From NCBI GenBank assembly GCA_947165685.1, contig CAMVBK010000001.1:124001-188000 (forward strand): DNA of 64,000 nucleotides, given 5' to 3'. This DNA is from F23-D06 sp947165685. GTDB taxonomy: Bacteria > Bacteroidota > Bacteroidia > Bacteroidales > WCHB1-69. The notes under the pieces are model-generated. The model did no database searches. It had not been told where the DNA came from and worked only from the letters and a program-made list of their open reading frames with translations. Position 1 is the first letter of the stretch; every line of letters begins with the position of its first letter. Below, piece after piece: positions 34,701 to 43,631 of this stretch. The position numbers were made by a program, and so were the translations under genes.

Positions 34701-37700
34701 CCCTTGGCGAGTGCCCGCAAAGTTCTTACGAAATTACCGTGAAGATTGCAAACAGAGGCGGTTATCCGCTGAACTTCGGCTCCACCCCTGCCACCATCCA
34801 GCTTCAATCCACAGCCTTGAACATCAACCAGACGGTGAACTTGAACTCTGGGTCCCTGGCCTCCATGAACACGATGGACAAGGTGCTTACTTCAGGTGTG
34901 GTTATTCCGTCCAACCAGCCGATCGATTTCACCATCATTATCAATGTGCCGGGCGATAGCCAGCATACCAACGATACAATCCGTCAGAATTTCACTCTGG
35001 AGTACATCATCCCCGATTACGAAGAGGACTTCAGCAACGGTACCTGGCAGACTTGGACTATTGAGCAACTCAGCGGAGCCGGCAACTGGTCGTTCCAGAA
35101 CGGCGAAGGTGTCAACCCCAGCATCATGCCGGTGTACGGCACAGGCCGCTTGTTCTTCAACTCGAAGACTTTCGCCACCAACACGACCTCCCGCGCCATT
35201 TTGCCGGTGACGGTATTGGACAATTCCACCCATCCCATTTTGGAACTGTGGTTCGCCCACGACAACACCAATTCGTCCAACGCCAAGAACGACTACATGT
35301 CGGTGAAGGTTTCCACTAACGGCGGCGCCACATATACGGCCATTGCTCCGGAAGGCCAGACCGACACGCTCATCAAGCGTTACAAACAGTCGGCGACCAC
35401 TCCCACATGGCAACTCTATACTTATAACCTTTCCAACTTTGTCTCTACGGGCTGTGTCTATATTGCATTTGACGCCACATCGAAAACGGGTAACAACATC
35501 AATGTGGACCGTATTCGCGTGAGAAACTTGTTCCCGAATGACATTGCGGTGTCGAAGATTTATGCTGCGGGCGAGACCCCCACGGAATATTCGATGCGCG
35601 ATGTGGTGAGTGCTATCGTCAAGAACGAGGGCTCACAGGCTCAGTCGAACGTCAAGGTTTACCTCAACGTCACGGGTGCTGCGGAACAATGGCACGATTC
35701 GCTGACCGTTCCGAACATCCCTTATCACGGTGAGGTGCTGGTGACTTTCCCGGACCACCAGTACAATGTGGCCGAGGTGAAGGATGTGGAGGTTCGCTGC
35801 GCCAATGACCAGCATAACATTAACAATGCCCAGCACTGGCGCATGGTCACCACGCAGAACGTGGCCAACTATGCCGACACCACGCAAGAGGTGATGCTGC
35901 TTGGCGACTATAACACGATTATTCGTCCTTGCGTGAGATACAAGACCAATGAGGAACTGGCCGTTACGGCTGTGAAATACTATTACGACCAGACCTACAT
36001 CGCCGATCCGGAGAACGGGTTCCGCGCTTTCGTGGCCGATGCTTCCGGCAACATACTGGCTACTTCGCAGGTGGTTGATTTCAGCACGCTGCAACAAGGG
36101 GCTTGGAACATCATTCCGATCCATAACTTTGCCTTGACTAACACCACGGGTGAGTTCTATGTCGGTTTGGAGATGCTTGCTCACGGCAACTATCTTTGTG
36201 CACAGGCGGAGACCCCGTTGCGCGACTCCACCTTCTTCTATCTGAACAACGGCAACTATGAACCGCAGCTGACCGGACGTTTCATGCTTGGCGCGGTGGT
36301 CGATACACCGTATGTGCATGATGTTGCCGTCCTGGAACTGGTCAATCCGGTGTCCGATTGTGACCTGGGGCACGAACACCTGCAGGTGCGCATCACGAAC
36401 AATGGTACCACGGATATTTACCCGCCCATCCAGTTGCACTACACGGTCAACGGCGGAAGCGTTGTGACGGAGAATTTCACCGACACGCTTCACAGCCATG
36501 AGACCACGGTGTTCACGTTTAACAGTATTTATGATTTCACCAACAATCAGGTCGATGTTGACCACAACTTTGCGGTCAAGGTTTGGTCCACGAAGCTGGC
36601 TCAGGATCGTCTGACGTTCAACGACACGTTGGGCCTTACGGTGGTTTCCAAGGGCAAGGCGGTGATGCCGATAGCCTCAGACACAGTGATTGTGAACTAC
36701 CATGAGTCCACCACGCTGACCGCCCAGCTGCCTTCTGCCATCCCGCAGGGAGTGCTTGGCTGGTTCACGAGTGCTGGTTACGAGGCCTGGAACCTGCTGA
36801 GTTATGGCAGCACCTATACGACCCCGCTTATCTATTTTGACACTACCTACTATGTGAATGCCAACCCTGGAACGGTGGACGATGTGATTGTGGGTACGGG
36901 CACGGGCTCCGGCACGGATCCGCTCACCTTCACCAACGGTTACTCCCGTGGACGCATGCTCTATTTGGAGCAGGAAGTCGGACACGGCACGATTACCTCT
37001 TTCGCCGTGAATGTGAAGACCGCCCAGACGGCCACGGCTGCAGACGGCATCCCGATGAAGATTTACATGAAATGTACCGATGAAAATGTCTTCGGCTCGA
37101 CGACGGTGAATTGGGAAGACGAGATCTTGGGTGCCACGCTGGTACTCGACGAGCGTGTCTATTTCGACCACACCGGTTGGTTCTATTTCAACATGCTGAC
37201 CCCGTTCGACTTCAACAGCGGCAACCTGGAAATCTTCATGGAAACCAACTGTGCCGACTACTGCACGGGCACGGGCTCCCAGTGCAACAACTGCGGTGTT
37301 TATGTCACGGGTGCCAACAGCTATCCTCAGTTCAACCAGACGAACACGCCTTCTTTGGTGCAGTGCCAAAAGAAGGCGGCCAACACTGCGGCGCAGATGG
37401 CGACGGGCGCCTACACGAATGTGTCGAAGCGCATCAACGCGCGTTTCACCGTGGCTAACTTAGAGTGCGGCAGTGAGAAGGTGCCGATCGTTCTCCATGT
37501 CCCCAACATTCCGAGCTATGATGTGGAGACCCAGGAGCTGGTCTATCCGGAAGCTGGTAACCATTGCACGATGGATACCGTGAGTAAAATCAAGGTTCAG
37601 GTTAAGAATATGCTGAATACGCCCATTCCGGCCAACAAGGTGGTGATTCACGCTGTGTTCAACGGCACGGAAGTCACGCATACGGTGGCCGAAGAGTTCG

Positions 37701-40700
37701 CTTCCGAAGAGGTCAAGGTCGTGGAATTCGCCATCCCGTCGGAATTGTTCAGTGCCCCCACGGCTAGCATCACGTTCAACTATACGATTTACACGACGCT
37801 GAACGGCGAGTCGGTGGTCTATGGCGGCAACGACACCATCACGGGTCAGTTCACCTCCACCCGCACTGCTCATCTGCCTGAAAGCTTCGTCTATACCGGT
37901 TCCTACACGCAACCGTACACCATCCTCCAGCCGGACGACAGACTTTCCGACATTACCCAATACTATTTCTACAATACGGAAGATCAGGTCACACCAATTC
38001 GTACCACCACAACAGCGGAACCGTACATGACGACCGATCCGTTGTATGACACAGTGGTCTTCTGGATGTCTGGAAAGACCCAGCAGAGTAACTGTGTTAC
38101 AAAGCGTATCCCGGTGATTATCAACGTTTTCAGACCGCAATACGATTTGAGTACGGATGAGTTGGAATATCCGGTTTCCTACCAATGCGCCACCACGTTG
38201 AGCCCGCAGCTACAGGTGAAGGTCACCAACCAAGACACTACGGCTTCCTCCGTGATTCCGGCGGGCACTTTCACGTTGAACGCCAATTTCACGGGTTCGG
38301 CCACGGTGAATGGAACGAGCGTCATCAGCACGCCGATTTCTTCGTTGCAGCAGAACACCATCACGTTTGACAATGGTTTGAACCTCGGTTCCGCCACGCA
38401 GAACCGTATTTACCAATATGTGATTTACACCACACCGACGGATGCCACGATGCCGGTTTACAGATTGAACGACACGATTACCGGTTCCATGTACATTCCG
38501 GCCCTGCCTGCCGCTCCGCAGCCACTCACTTACAACGTGCCTTATGGTGGCACGCAGACGGTGACCCCCTCCACCTCCACGTTGAACCACTTCTACTTCT
38601 ATGAGAATCAGGGTGACAGCCAGCCCTTCGCCGAAGGTAACAGTTTCACCACCGAGCAGATCTTCGCTCCTGTGACCTATTATTACAGCGGTCGTGTCGA
38701 GTCCAACGGTTTCAATGCCAGTGTGGTGGCCGGCACAGGCAACATTTCCAATCAGACGAACGGTGCCCCGTTCAATTTCACCAACGGACATTCATACGCT
38801 AAGATTTTGTTCAACAAGGAAGACATGAACAATGCGGGCGGCCGCATCGACAGCATCTACTTCCAGTTGCTGACGGCTGACGCCAACGGCGTGGGCATCC
38901 CGGTGAAGTGCTGGTTGGCCAACACCGCCGACGCGCAGAACATCGCCACGGGCAATACCAGTATCAACTGGCCTACGGAAACATCCAATGCCACACTGGT
39001 GTATGACGGCGACATGTTCTTCGATCAGACTGGCTGGGTCGGCTTTGCCATCAACGGCGGCTTCGACTATGCCGGCGAAGGACTTTATCTCTATTTGGAA
39101 CATAATTGCGGCAACGCCAGCTGCGCTACCAACTACGGTATCAACCCGATTCCCAAGTTTGCGAACAACCAGATGACGAACCCCACCCGCAAGATGCTGA
39201 CCAAGGCGCAGAACACCGCGCTGACTGCGTCATCTTCCTTCACGCTCTCTTCCTATCGTGTCCATACGAAGTTCAAAATGAACTACACTTGCGAGTCGCC
39301 GAAGGCCTCCATTACCATCAACACCACGGTGCCGCAGCACGATGTGGGTGTGACGGCTATCACGGCTCCGGTACCGCAAAGCAACAACTACACCACCACG
39401 GAGAATGTGACGGTCACCATCAAAAACTACGGTTCACAGGCAGCTTCCAACTTCCCGGTTTACTACCAGTTGGCCAACAACACGCCGGTGACCCAGAACT
39501 ACACGGGTTCAATCGCCGCCGGTGCTACTGCCACGATGACTTTCACCACGCCTTGCGACCTGACGGATGTCTATTTTGCTACGCCGCTCAGAGCCTATAC
39601 GGGGCTGACTTCCGACACCTATCATCCGAACGATACTACGACCATTTATGTGAGCAAGGAAGATCCCTGCGAGTCGCGTCCGTTGTCGTTGAACACGGGT
39701 GCCCATATCACCAACGTCAGCCTTGCGGCGTTGAACAACGGTACCGGCGCTCCCTACACGAATCATCCCACTGCCCCGGGCAATGGTATGTACACCGACT
39801 ACACGCAAACGGTTGCCCCGGTGGAACTGATTTTGGGCCAGGAATATACGCTTAGCGTCACTCATGCTTTCACGGCCACGAACACCAAGGCGGTCTTCAA
39901 GCGCACGTACATCGACTATAACCGTAACGGCGAATTCGAGGCCACGGAGCTCATCATGAACAGCGGCTCTGTGCCTGCCGGGGATGCCAATGCAGTCACA
40001 TCGCAGATTGTCAACATCCCCACGGATGCCAGCGCTGGTTTGACGCGGATGCGCGTGATTTGCGCCTCCGTTAACGTGACGGATCCGTGCTCGTTCTATA
40101 ACAACAGCGCCACTGCCGAAGGCGAGACGGAGGATTACGCCGTGCTGCTCAGTGTCCCGATGGAGGTTGACCTCGGCATCCCGAGCGTGCTTCACCCCGT
40201 GGGTGACATTTGCCCCGACCAGAATGCCAACATCCGGGTCAATGTCCGGAACTATGGTACCCAACCGCAGACTCTCAGCATGGGTAACCCGATGACTATT
40301 ACGGCCACGGTGACCGGTGCGACGACGGGCACGTACACCAAAACGGTGGAATCCGGCACGCTTGCCCCGAACAGCGAAATGACCGTCACGATTCCGAATG
40401 TGAATCTTAACGCTCAGGGAACCTTCCACGTTGATTTCCAAATTACTTATGACGGAGACCAGTATTTGACCAACAATTCCCGTGGCAGCGATGCGGAAGT
40501 GACGAGCATGGTCGTTGAGCAGTTGCCGTTCGTGGAACCGTTCATCCCGGTCGGCGATGTGGGCAATTACGAACTTCCTGTCAAGTGGACGCTGACCTCC
40601 TCCAATATCAACAACTACAAGTGGGAGGAGAAAGCAGGCGCATCTCAGAACGGCGCGTTCGGCGGTGGTCCCGCCCATGATCATACCTCCGCAGGCACCA

Positions 40701-41707
40701 GCCTTGAGATGTTTGGAGGTTATGCTTCAGTGAGTGGCGTGAACAGCACCACCAACCAGAACAAGTGGACATCTATCACCAGCGGTTGTATCAATATGCA
40801 CTATACCGATATTTATCCTGCAGAACTCAACTTCTACAAGTATTTCGCGGGTGCCGCCAACACCGAGTTCGTCATGCGCGTGGAAGTGGGCTCTGGCGAA
40901 TATTACCAGACCGTTGACGAGCTGACCAAGGAAGACGGCGGTGCCGAGTGGCTGGAACATCTCACCGTTCTGGGTCCCATCGACGAGGTGGCCCGTCTCC
41001 GCTTCACGGTCACGGGCCAGAAGTACAGAATCGATCCCAGTATCGACGACATCAACCTGGTGATAGGCCAGCCCGACATGGCGGTCGACCGCGTGGTCTA
41101 TCCCGAGGATAAATCCCATGGCGGCCCTTGCCTGCAAATCAACAGTGTCATCCAACCGGTGGTGGCTATTTACAACAACGGCAACTCCGCTGTGGAAGAG
41201 TTTGACATCACGTTCAATGTGGGTACCGGCAGTGACATTGTGACCGAAACGGAGCACGTGGTGCAGCACTTGCTGCCTGGTGATTCGTTAATCTACACGG
41301 CTACCCATGAATTCGTAGTGACGAACCTCACCCATAACTGGGAGGTGAAGGCCACCGTGAGCATCGAGAATGACAAGAAACCGTCTAACGACACCAAGCG
41401 CTCCCTCTCCTGCACCAATGTTTCCATTGACGACTATGAGACGGAGAACAGTGTTTATCTCGGACAAAACGAACCGAACCCGTCCATCACGGTCACCCGC
41501 ATCCCGTATTCCGTGCCGGAACCCGGCAAGGTGACCTTGGAAGTGACGAATGCTGCGGGACAGGTGATTTACACCGACACCCAGGAGGCTGAGCAGGGTG
41601 ATAACCATTTCGACCTGAACACGAATGCGATTGCCGCCGGAGTGTATTACTACAGCATCCATTACAAAGAGATAGTGTTAACCAAGAAGATGGTTGTTGA
41701 AAAATAA
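31727..41707 (+). CDS. Giant multi-domain T9SS type A surface protein
   Basis: The 3,326-residue exported protein has a signal peptide (1-20, LVPVLLLAQ). Then come: a jelly-roll-like N-terminal domain (about 28-255); a right-handed beta helix (about 505-900) with repeats such as KDYVFKNLTIVGRD and STNILFDGCKITA; several Ig/CARDB-like segments; a cassette that occurs twice (about 1722-1912 and 2333-2522, FTNGYSRGRM and FTNGHSYAKI); and a GEVED-type domain (about 2647-2808, YIDYNRNGEFEATELI). It ends in a T9SS type A sorting domain (last 80 residues, ending KKMVVEK). No catalytic motif is seen. The first ATG of the longer frame (31688) is rejected because the signal peptide starts at 31727. A role in adhesion or glycan binding is inference. 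Confidence 0.85.
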   Translation: MKKLLFILTAVLVPVLLLAQPMDTTTIFRENFDGASIIMVSSTGSAMGGTQGDWRVAGVGISYPDWVHDDYNSNYELYKSAPKCFHSPVYSATGYSNATTGVIPLTTPGFQLNYIYLDFDQICKVHQLDNTSIYYQVANGLDEDGNYNWGQWQNLNFSSNSSFYYGDAKGSSGAITGGKFDEHTYSAWATGSITAQPNNTWWRHEMFDITNFILSEGSNPTHFRLQFRLNKASTGASGTHKSAGWFLDNVTVRFSNCELINPKITMQDTLYYGTSNVFTNKLGPYTIKALLTDNDTINLNSVVFSYEINSGQTVVVPNTFTNNVFNNNGNSVNARWVLPAICYQDTIHYHIYMEDTHGSKTRFDTFLVAHHNYTNIHQNDVRLDSLNTMPHCLITGVPQDVSVYFTNRSDALHSPVSNEMTSGTFKLEVRNAAGQLTHNSTHNWTGDICFDIKSSQSLGSFVPTQGYNYVTAYVTTRNGQADGYHQNDTIKISPYACDSLMQGHYTIGGTNPDFADITAARTSLNFCGLGGPVVFHLRPGTYTDFDFTETYIGQSAVNTITFQGDDVNTVRIVNNNTDVGANTFGAVTLINVKDYVFKNLTIVGRDTATASRGVVVRGNGSTNILFDGCKITAHNLNSTDVVSSAVVRTAAATANPATAAVPDSITFRNCVFAGGNFGVNYTGSAAKRNYLVIDSCDFTSCYRAINTTYTNGVISNNHIRQFVSTNPQNFTGVSVMNIAGMDINGNTIDSVTKMEYAINVSNAGTQDYYVRNNRIKAGNGSAAIYVNASSSTHNTNVNMDGYVTNNEIIFYPVTANNSYAIQLNNSAGLYLVNNSVLVKSDAPYSNTAGLYVSNSGNTTTYIYNNIFLNKTVTSDNTDYPIYLNGNATVAGTYNDFYSGSGVVAYKTVARNTIAELESAIPALTESISMMPTIANENEILLPDPMSGLECWRHTSVLEDIRHITRSDLTYMGAYANVIPNVDAALISIVSPALGECPQSSYEITVKIANRGGYPLNFGSTPATIQLQSTALNINQTVNLNSGSLASMNTMDKVLTSGVVIPSNQPIDFTIIINVPGDSQHTNDTIRQNFTLEYIIPDYEEDFSNGTWQTWTIEQLSGAGNWSFQNGEGVNPSIMPVYGTGRLFFNSKTFATNTTSRAILPVTVLDNSTHPILELWFAHDNTNSSNAKNDYMSVKVSTNGGATYTAIAPEGQTDTLIKRYKQSATTPTWQLYTYNLSNFVSTGCVYIAFDATSKTGNNINVDRIRVRNLFPNDIAVSKIYAAGETPTEYSMRDVVSAIVKNEGSQAQSNVKVYLNVTGAAEQWHDSLTVPNIPYHGEVLVTFPDHQYNVAEVKDVEVRCANDQHNINNAQHWRMVTTQNVANYADTTQEVMLLGDYNTIIRPCVRYKTNEELAVTAVKYYYDQTYIADPENGFRAFVADASGNILATSQVVDFSTLQQGAWNIIPIHNFALTNTTGEFYVGLEMLAHGNYLCAQAETPLRDSTFFYLNNGNYEPQLTGRFMLGAVVDTPYVHDVAVLELVNPVSDCDLGHEHLQVRITNNGTTDIYPPIQLHYTVNGGSVVTENFTDTLHSHETTVFTFNSIYDFTNNQVDVDHNFAVKVWSTKLAQDRLTFNDTLGLTVVSKGKAVMPIASDTVIVNYHESTTLTAQLPSAIPQGVLGWFTSAGYEAWNLLSYGSTYTTPLIYFDTTYYVNANPGTVDDVIVGTGTGSGTDPLTFTNGYSRGRMLYLEQEVGHGTITSFAVNVKTAQTATAADGIPMKIYMKCTDENVFGSTTVNWEDEILGATLVLDERVYFDHTGWFYFNMLTPFDFNSGNLEIFMETNCADYCTGTGSQCNNCGVYVTGANSYPQFNQTNTPSLVQCQKKAANTAAQMATGAYTNVSKRINARFTVANLECGSEKVPIVLHVPNIPSYDVETQELVYPEAGNHCTMDTVSKIKVQVKNMLNTPIPANKVVIHAVFNGTEVTHTVAEEFASEEVKVVEFAIPSELFSAPTASITFNYTIYTTLNGESVVYGGNDTITGQFTSTRTAHLPESFVYTGSYTQPYTILQPDDRLSDITQYYFYNTEDQVTPIRTTTTAEPYMTTDPLYDTVVFWMSGKTQQSNCVTKRIPVIINVFRPQYDLSTDELEYPVSYQCATTLSPQLQVKVTNQDTTASSVIPAGTFTLNANFTGSATVNGTSVISTPISSLQQNTITFDNGLNLGSATQNRIYQYVIYTTPTDATMPVYRLNDTITGSMYIPALPAAPQPLTYNVPYGGTQTVTPSTSTLNHFYFYENQGDSQPFAEGNSFTTEQIFAPVTYYYSGRVESNGFNASVVAGTGNISNQTNGAPFNFTNGHSYAKILFNKEDMNNAGGRIDSIYFQLLTADANGVGIPVKCWLANTADAQNIATGNTSINWPTETSNATLVYDGDMFFDQTGWVGFAINGGFDYAGEGLYLYLEHNCGNASCATNYGINPIPKFANNQMTNPTRKMLTKAQNTALTASSSFTLSSYRVHTKFKMNYTCESPKASITINTTVPQHDVGVTAITAPVPQSNNYTTTENVTVTIKNYGSQAASNFPVYYQLANNTPVTQNYTGSIAAGATATMTFTTPCDLTDVYFATPLRAYTGLTSDTYHPNDTTTIYVSKEDPCESRPLSLNTGAHITNVSLAALNNGTGAPYTNHPTAPGNGMYTDYTQTVAPVELILGQEYTLSVTHAFTATNTKAVFKRTYIDYNRNGEFEATELIMNSGSVPAGDANAVTSQIVNIPTDASAGLTRMRVICASVNVTDPCSFYNNSATAEGETEDYAVLLSVPMEVDLGIPSVLHPVGDICPDQNANIRVNVRNYGTQPQTLSMGNPMTITATVTGATTGTYTKTVESGTLAPNSEMTVTIPNVNLNAQGTFHVDFQITYDGDQYLTNNSRGSDAEVTSMVVEQLPFVEPFIPVGDVGNYELPVKWTLTSSNINNYKWEEKAGASQNGAFGGGPAHDHTSAGTSLEMFGGYASVSGVNSTTNQNKWTSITSGCINMHYTDIYPAELNFYKYFAGAANTEFVMRVEVGSGEYYQTVDELTKEDGGAEWLEHLTVLGPIDEVARLRFTVTGQKYRIDPSIDDINLVIGQPDMAVDRVVYPEDKSHGGPCLQINSVIQPVVAIYNNGNSAVEEFDITFNVGTGSDIVTETEHVVQHLLPGDSLIYTATHEFVVTNLTHNWEVKATVSIENDKKPSNDTKRSLSCTNVSIDDYETENSVYLGQNEPNPSITVTRIPYSVPEPGKVTLEVTNAAGQVIYTDTQEAEQGDNHFDLNTNAIAAGVYYYSIHYKEIVLTKKMVVEK

Positions 41708-41723
41708 CCCTCTTCTTAACAAG

Positions 41724-41758
41724 AGAAGCTACTCGAAAGGGTAGCTTTCTTTTTCTTT
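41724..41758 (+). terminator. Terminator of the giant cargo gene
   Basis: The stem AAGCTACTC (41726-41734) / GGGTAGCTT (41739-41747) has one G-T pair and a GAAA tetraloop, followed by a T-rich tract. It begins 18 nt after the stop and separates the gene from the NamZ-like gene. Confidence 0.88.
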
Positions 41759-41769
41759 GGACAATCGAA

Positions 41770-42981
41770 ATGATGAAGAAACAACTTATAACAGTATTGT
41801 GGCTGGCCTTGATGGCGACAGCCTGTGCGCAGCCGGGTGCGCCTGCCTCAGGACAGCTGCCAGAGTCGCAGACGAGTCTGCGGACCGGTGCGGAGCGGTT
41901 GGAAACCTATTTGCCGGAGCTGGCGGGCAAGCGTGTGGCATTATGCGGAAACCAGACTTCTGTGGTTGGAAACACCCATTTGGTGGACACGCTCCTTGCA
42001 AGTAAGGTTAATTTGTTGAAACTGTTCTGCCCGGAACACGGCTTCCGCGGACAAGCTGAGGCGGGTGCGACCATCGCTTCCGGCAAAGATCCGAAAACGG
42101 GCCTTCCCGTCGTTTCCCTTTACGGCAAGAACAAGAAACCGACCGCCGAACAGCTGCAAAATGTGGATGTCATCCTCTTCGACCTGCAGGATGTGGGTTG
42201 CCGGTTCTACACCTACATCTCTACGCTCCACTATGTGATGGAAGCGGCAGCGGAGAACGGCGTGCGGGTCATTGTGCTCGACCGCCCCAATCCCAACGGC
42301 TTCTACGTCGATGGACCGGTGCTGGAACCGCAGTACAAGTCCTTCGTGGGTATGCACCCCGTGCCGGTGGTCTATGGCATGACGATAGGGGAGTATGCAC
42401 GGATGATCAACGGCGAGAAGTGGCTTGCCAACGGTGTGCAGTGCGACCTGTCTGTCGTGAAACTGGAGGGATACACGCATGCGACGCATTATGATCTGCC
42501 CGTTGCGCCTTCGCCGAACCTGAAGACCCCGGAAGCGGTCTATCTTTACCCGTCGCTTTGCCTCTTCGAGGGCACGAATGTCAGTGTCGGGCGTGGCACT
42601 GAGCACCCGTTCGAAATGTACGGTGCACCCGGGATGCAGGCCGGCGACTACCGGTTCACCCCTCATGCCATCCCCGGCGTGTCAGAGAACCCTCCTTTCA
42701 AGGATCAGGAGTGCCGGGGACGGTTGCTTGTCCTCGGTGACCGGTGGAAGACTCACACGTCCGGCAGCTTTGAACTTCGCTATCTGCTTGATGCTTATTG
42801 GAGTTGCTCCGACAAGACGTCGTTCTTCCTGAAGAACAACTTCTTCGACAAGCTCGCCGGCACCGACCAGCTACGCAAGCAGATCATTGCGGGTACCTCA
42901 GAGAAGGAGATTCGCGCCTCTTGGCAGCCGGAATTGGATAGGTTCAAGGAAATCCGGGCGAAATATCTATTGTATGAATAA
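41770..42981 (+). CDS. DUF1343 / NamZ-like exo-beta-N-acetylmuramidase lipoprotein
   Basis: The 403-residue lipoprotein has its lipidation site at Cys19 (LMATACAQP). The body matches the DUF1343 (GH171) family. Characterised members (B. subtilis YbbC/NamZ and the T. forsythia enzyme) release N-acetylmuramic acid from the non-reducing ends of peptidoglycan glycans. Family motifs visible are VALCGNQTSVVG, LFCPEHGFRG, VDVILFDLQDVGCRFYTYISTLHYVMEAA, VLDRPNPNG, LYPSLCLFEGTNVSVGRGTEHPFE and GAPGM. The gene starts 62 nt after the giant cargo gene, beyond its terminator, with no clear promoter box. It probably acts in cell-wall recycling. Confidence 0.88.
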   Translation: MMKKQLITVLWLALMATACAQPGAPASGQLPESQTSLRTGAERLETYLPELAGKRVALCGNQTSVVGNTHLVDTLLASKVNLLKLFCPEHGFRGQAEAGATIASGKDPKTGLPVVSLYGKNKKPTAEQLQNVDVILFDLQDVGCRFYTYISTLHYVMEAAAENGVRVIVLDRPNPNGFYVDGPVLEPQYKSFVGMHPVPVVYGMTIGEYARMINGEKWLANGVQCDLSVVKLEGYTHATHYDLPVAPSPNLKTPEAVYLYPSLCLFEGTNVSVGRGTEHPFEMYGAPGMQAGDYRFTPHAIPGVSENPPFKDQECRGRLLVLGDRWKTHTSGSFELRYLLDAYWSCSDKTSFFLKNNFFDKLAGTDQLRKQIIAGTSEKEIRASWQPELDRFKEIRAKYLLYE

Positions 42982-42990
42982 TCGGTTTTA

Positions 42991-42998
42991 TAATTTTG
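42991..42998 (+). promoter_or_regulatory. Possible -7 box TAATTTTG ahead of the 150-residue secreted protein gene
   Basis: It fits TAnnTTTG with a TTG (42970-42972) 18 nt upstream. It would give a leader of about 145 nt for the gene at 43152, inside which lies a 17-codon reading frame (43087-43140). Confidence 0.5.
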
Positions 42999-43151
42999 AT
43001 AATCAAATATTTATGTTGTTTTTCGATTTCCTGCCGAGATAAATGTTGAAAAAAATGAATGTGGAATGTAACAAACGGTGGGGATTATGCGACAGAGTAC
43101 AATGAAGGACAAGAATTTCAGAAAGAAAAGTAAGTATTAAAATTTAACGAT

Positions 43152-43604
43152 ATGAAGAAATTAGTATTGACGACAGTCGTGATGAGTGTGATGCTCGTCG
43201 GGTTCGCGCAGAGGCAGATACCTATGAGCGATTTTTACCCTTCGGAGATGATTTATGAGCAATTGTCACACGAGCAGGTGGAACAAATGAAGACGTCAAA
43301 TCCTGTTGAACTGCTTAGCATGAATTACCTCATGGTGAATACAGCTGTGGTTATCGGGAAACCTATTGACGGTAATACACAGGCAATGAAACCTTTGGAT
43401 CAGTATGTCCCGGCAGGGATGTCCTATGATGAGGAAGAGATTATTCGCACAGGAGCGTTGAATCCATACAAATGGGACTTGCCCCAGGACAAATACAGAT
43501 GGAATATTTTTCCGTTGCATCGCGCCGGTTACTATGTGGTGGTGGCACCGGAAACGGAACTCGAAGCCCGGCTTCAAGCCTATCTCAGATCATGCGGTTT
43601 TTAA
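43152..43604 (+). CDS. Small secreted protein of unknown function
   Basis: The 150-residue protein has a signal peptide (MKKLVLTTVVMSVMLVGFAQ) and a mature body of 130 residues with the segments LSHEQVEQMKTSNPVELLSMNYLM and DKYRWNIFPLHRAGYYVVV. No T9SS sorting domain or lipobox is present, so it is likely periplasmic or an accessory. It precedes the CUB/P-domain T9SS cargo gene by 27 nt (to the ATG at 43632), so the two are probably cotranscribed. A role as a partner of that cargo is inference from the pairing. No family is recognised. Confidence 0.72.
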   Translation: MKKLVLTTVVMSVMLVGFAQRQIPMSDFYPSEMIYEQLSHEQVEQMKTSNPVELLSMNYLMVNTAVVIGKPIDGNTQAMKPLDQYVPAGMSYDEEEIIRTGALNPYKWDLPQDKYRWNIFPLHRAGYYVVVAPETELEARLQAYLRSCGF

Positions 43605-43631
43605 TTTTGTAACCTTGAAAAAATGGGAAAA

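Noticed and set aside
39509..40684. Open frame of 391 codons opposite the giant cargo gene
   Set aside because: Arg/His/Val-rich mirror translation of the Thr/Asn-rich surface protein, with no independent support.
43087..43140. 17-codon reading frame upstream of the small secreted protein
   Set aside because: Too short to call a gene. It has a Lys-rich product but no other evidence, so it is kept only as a question within a finding.
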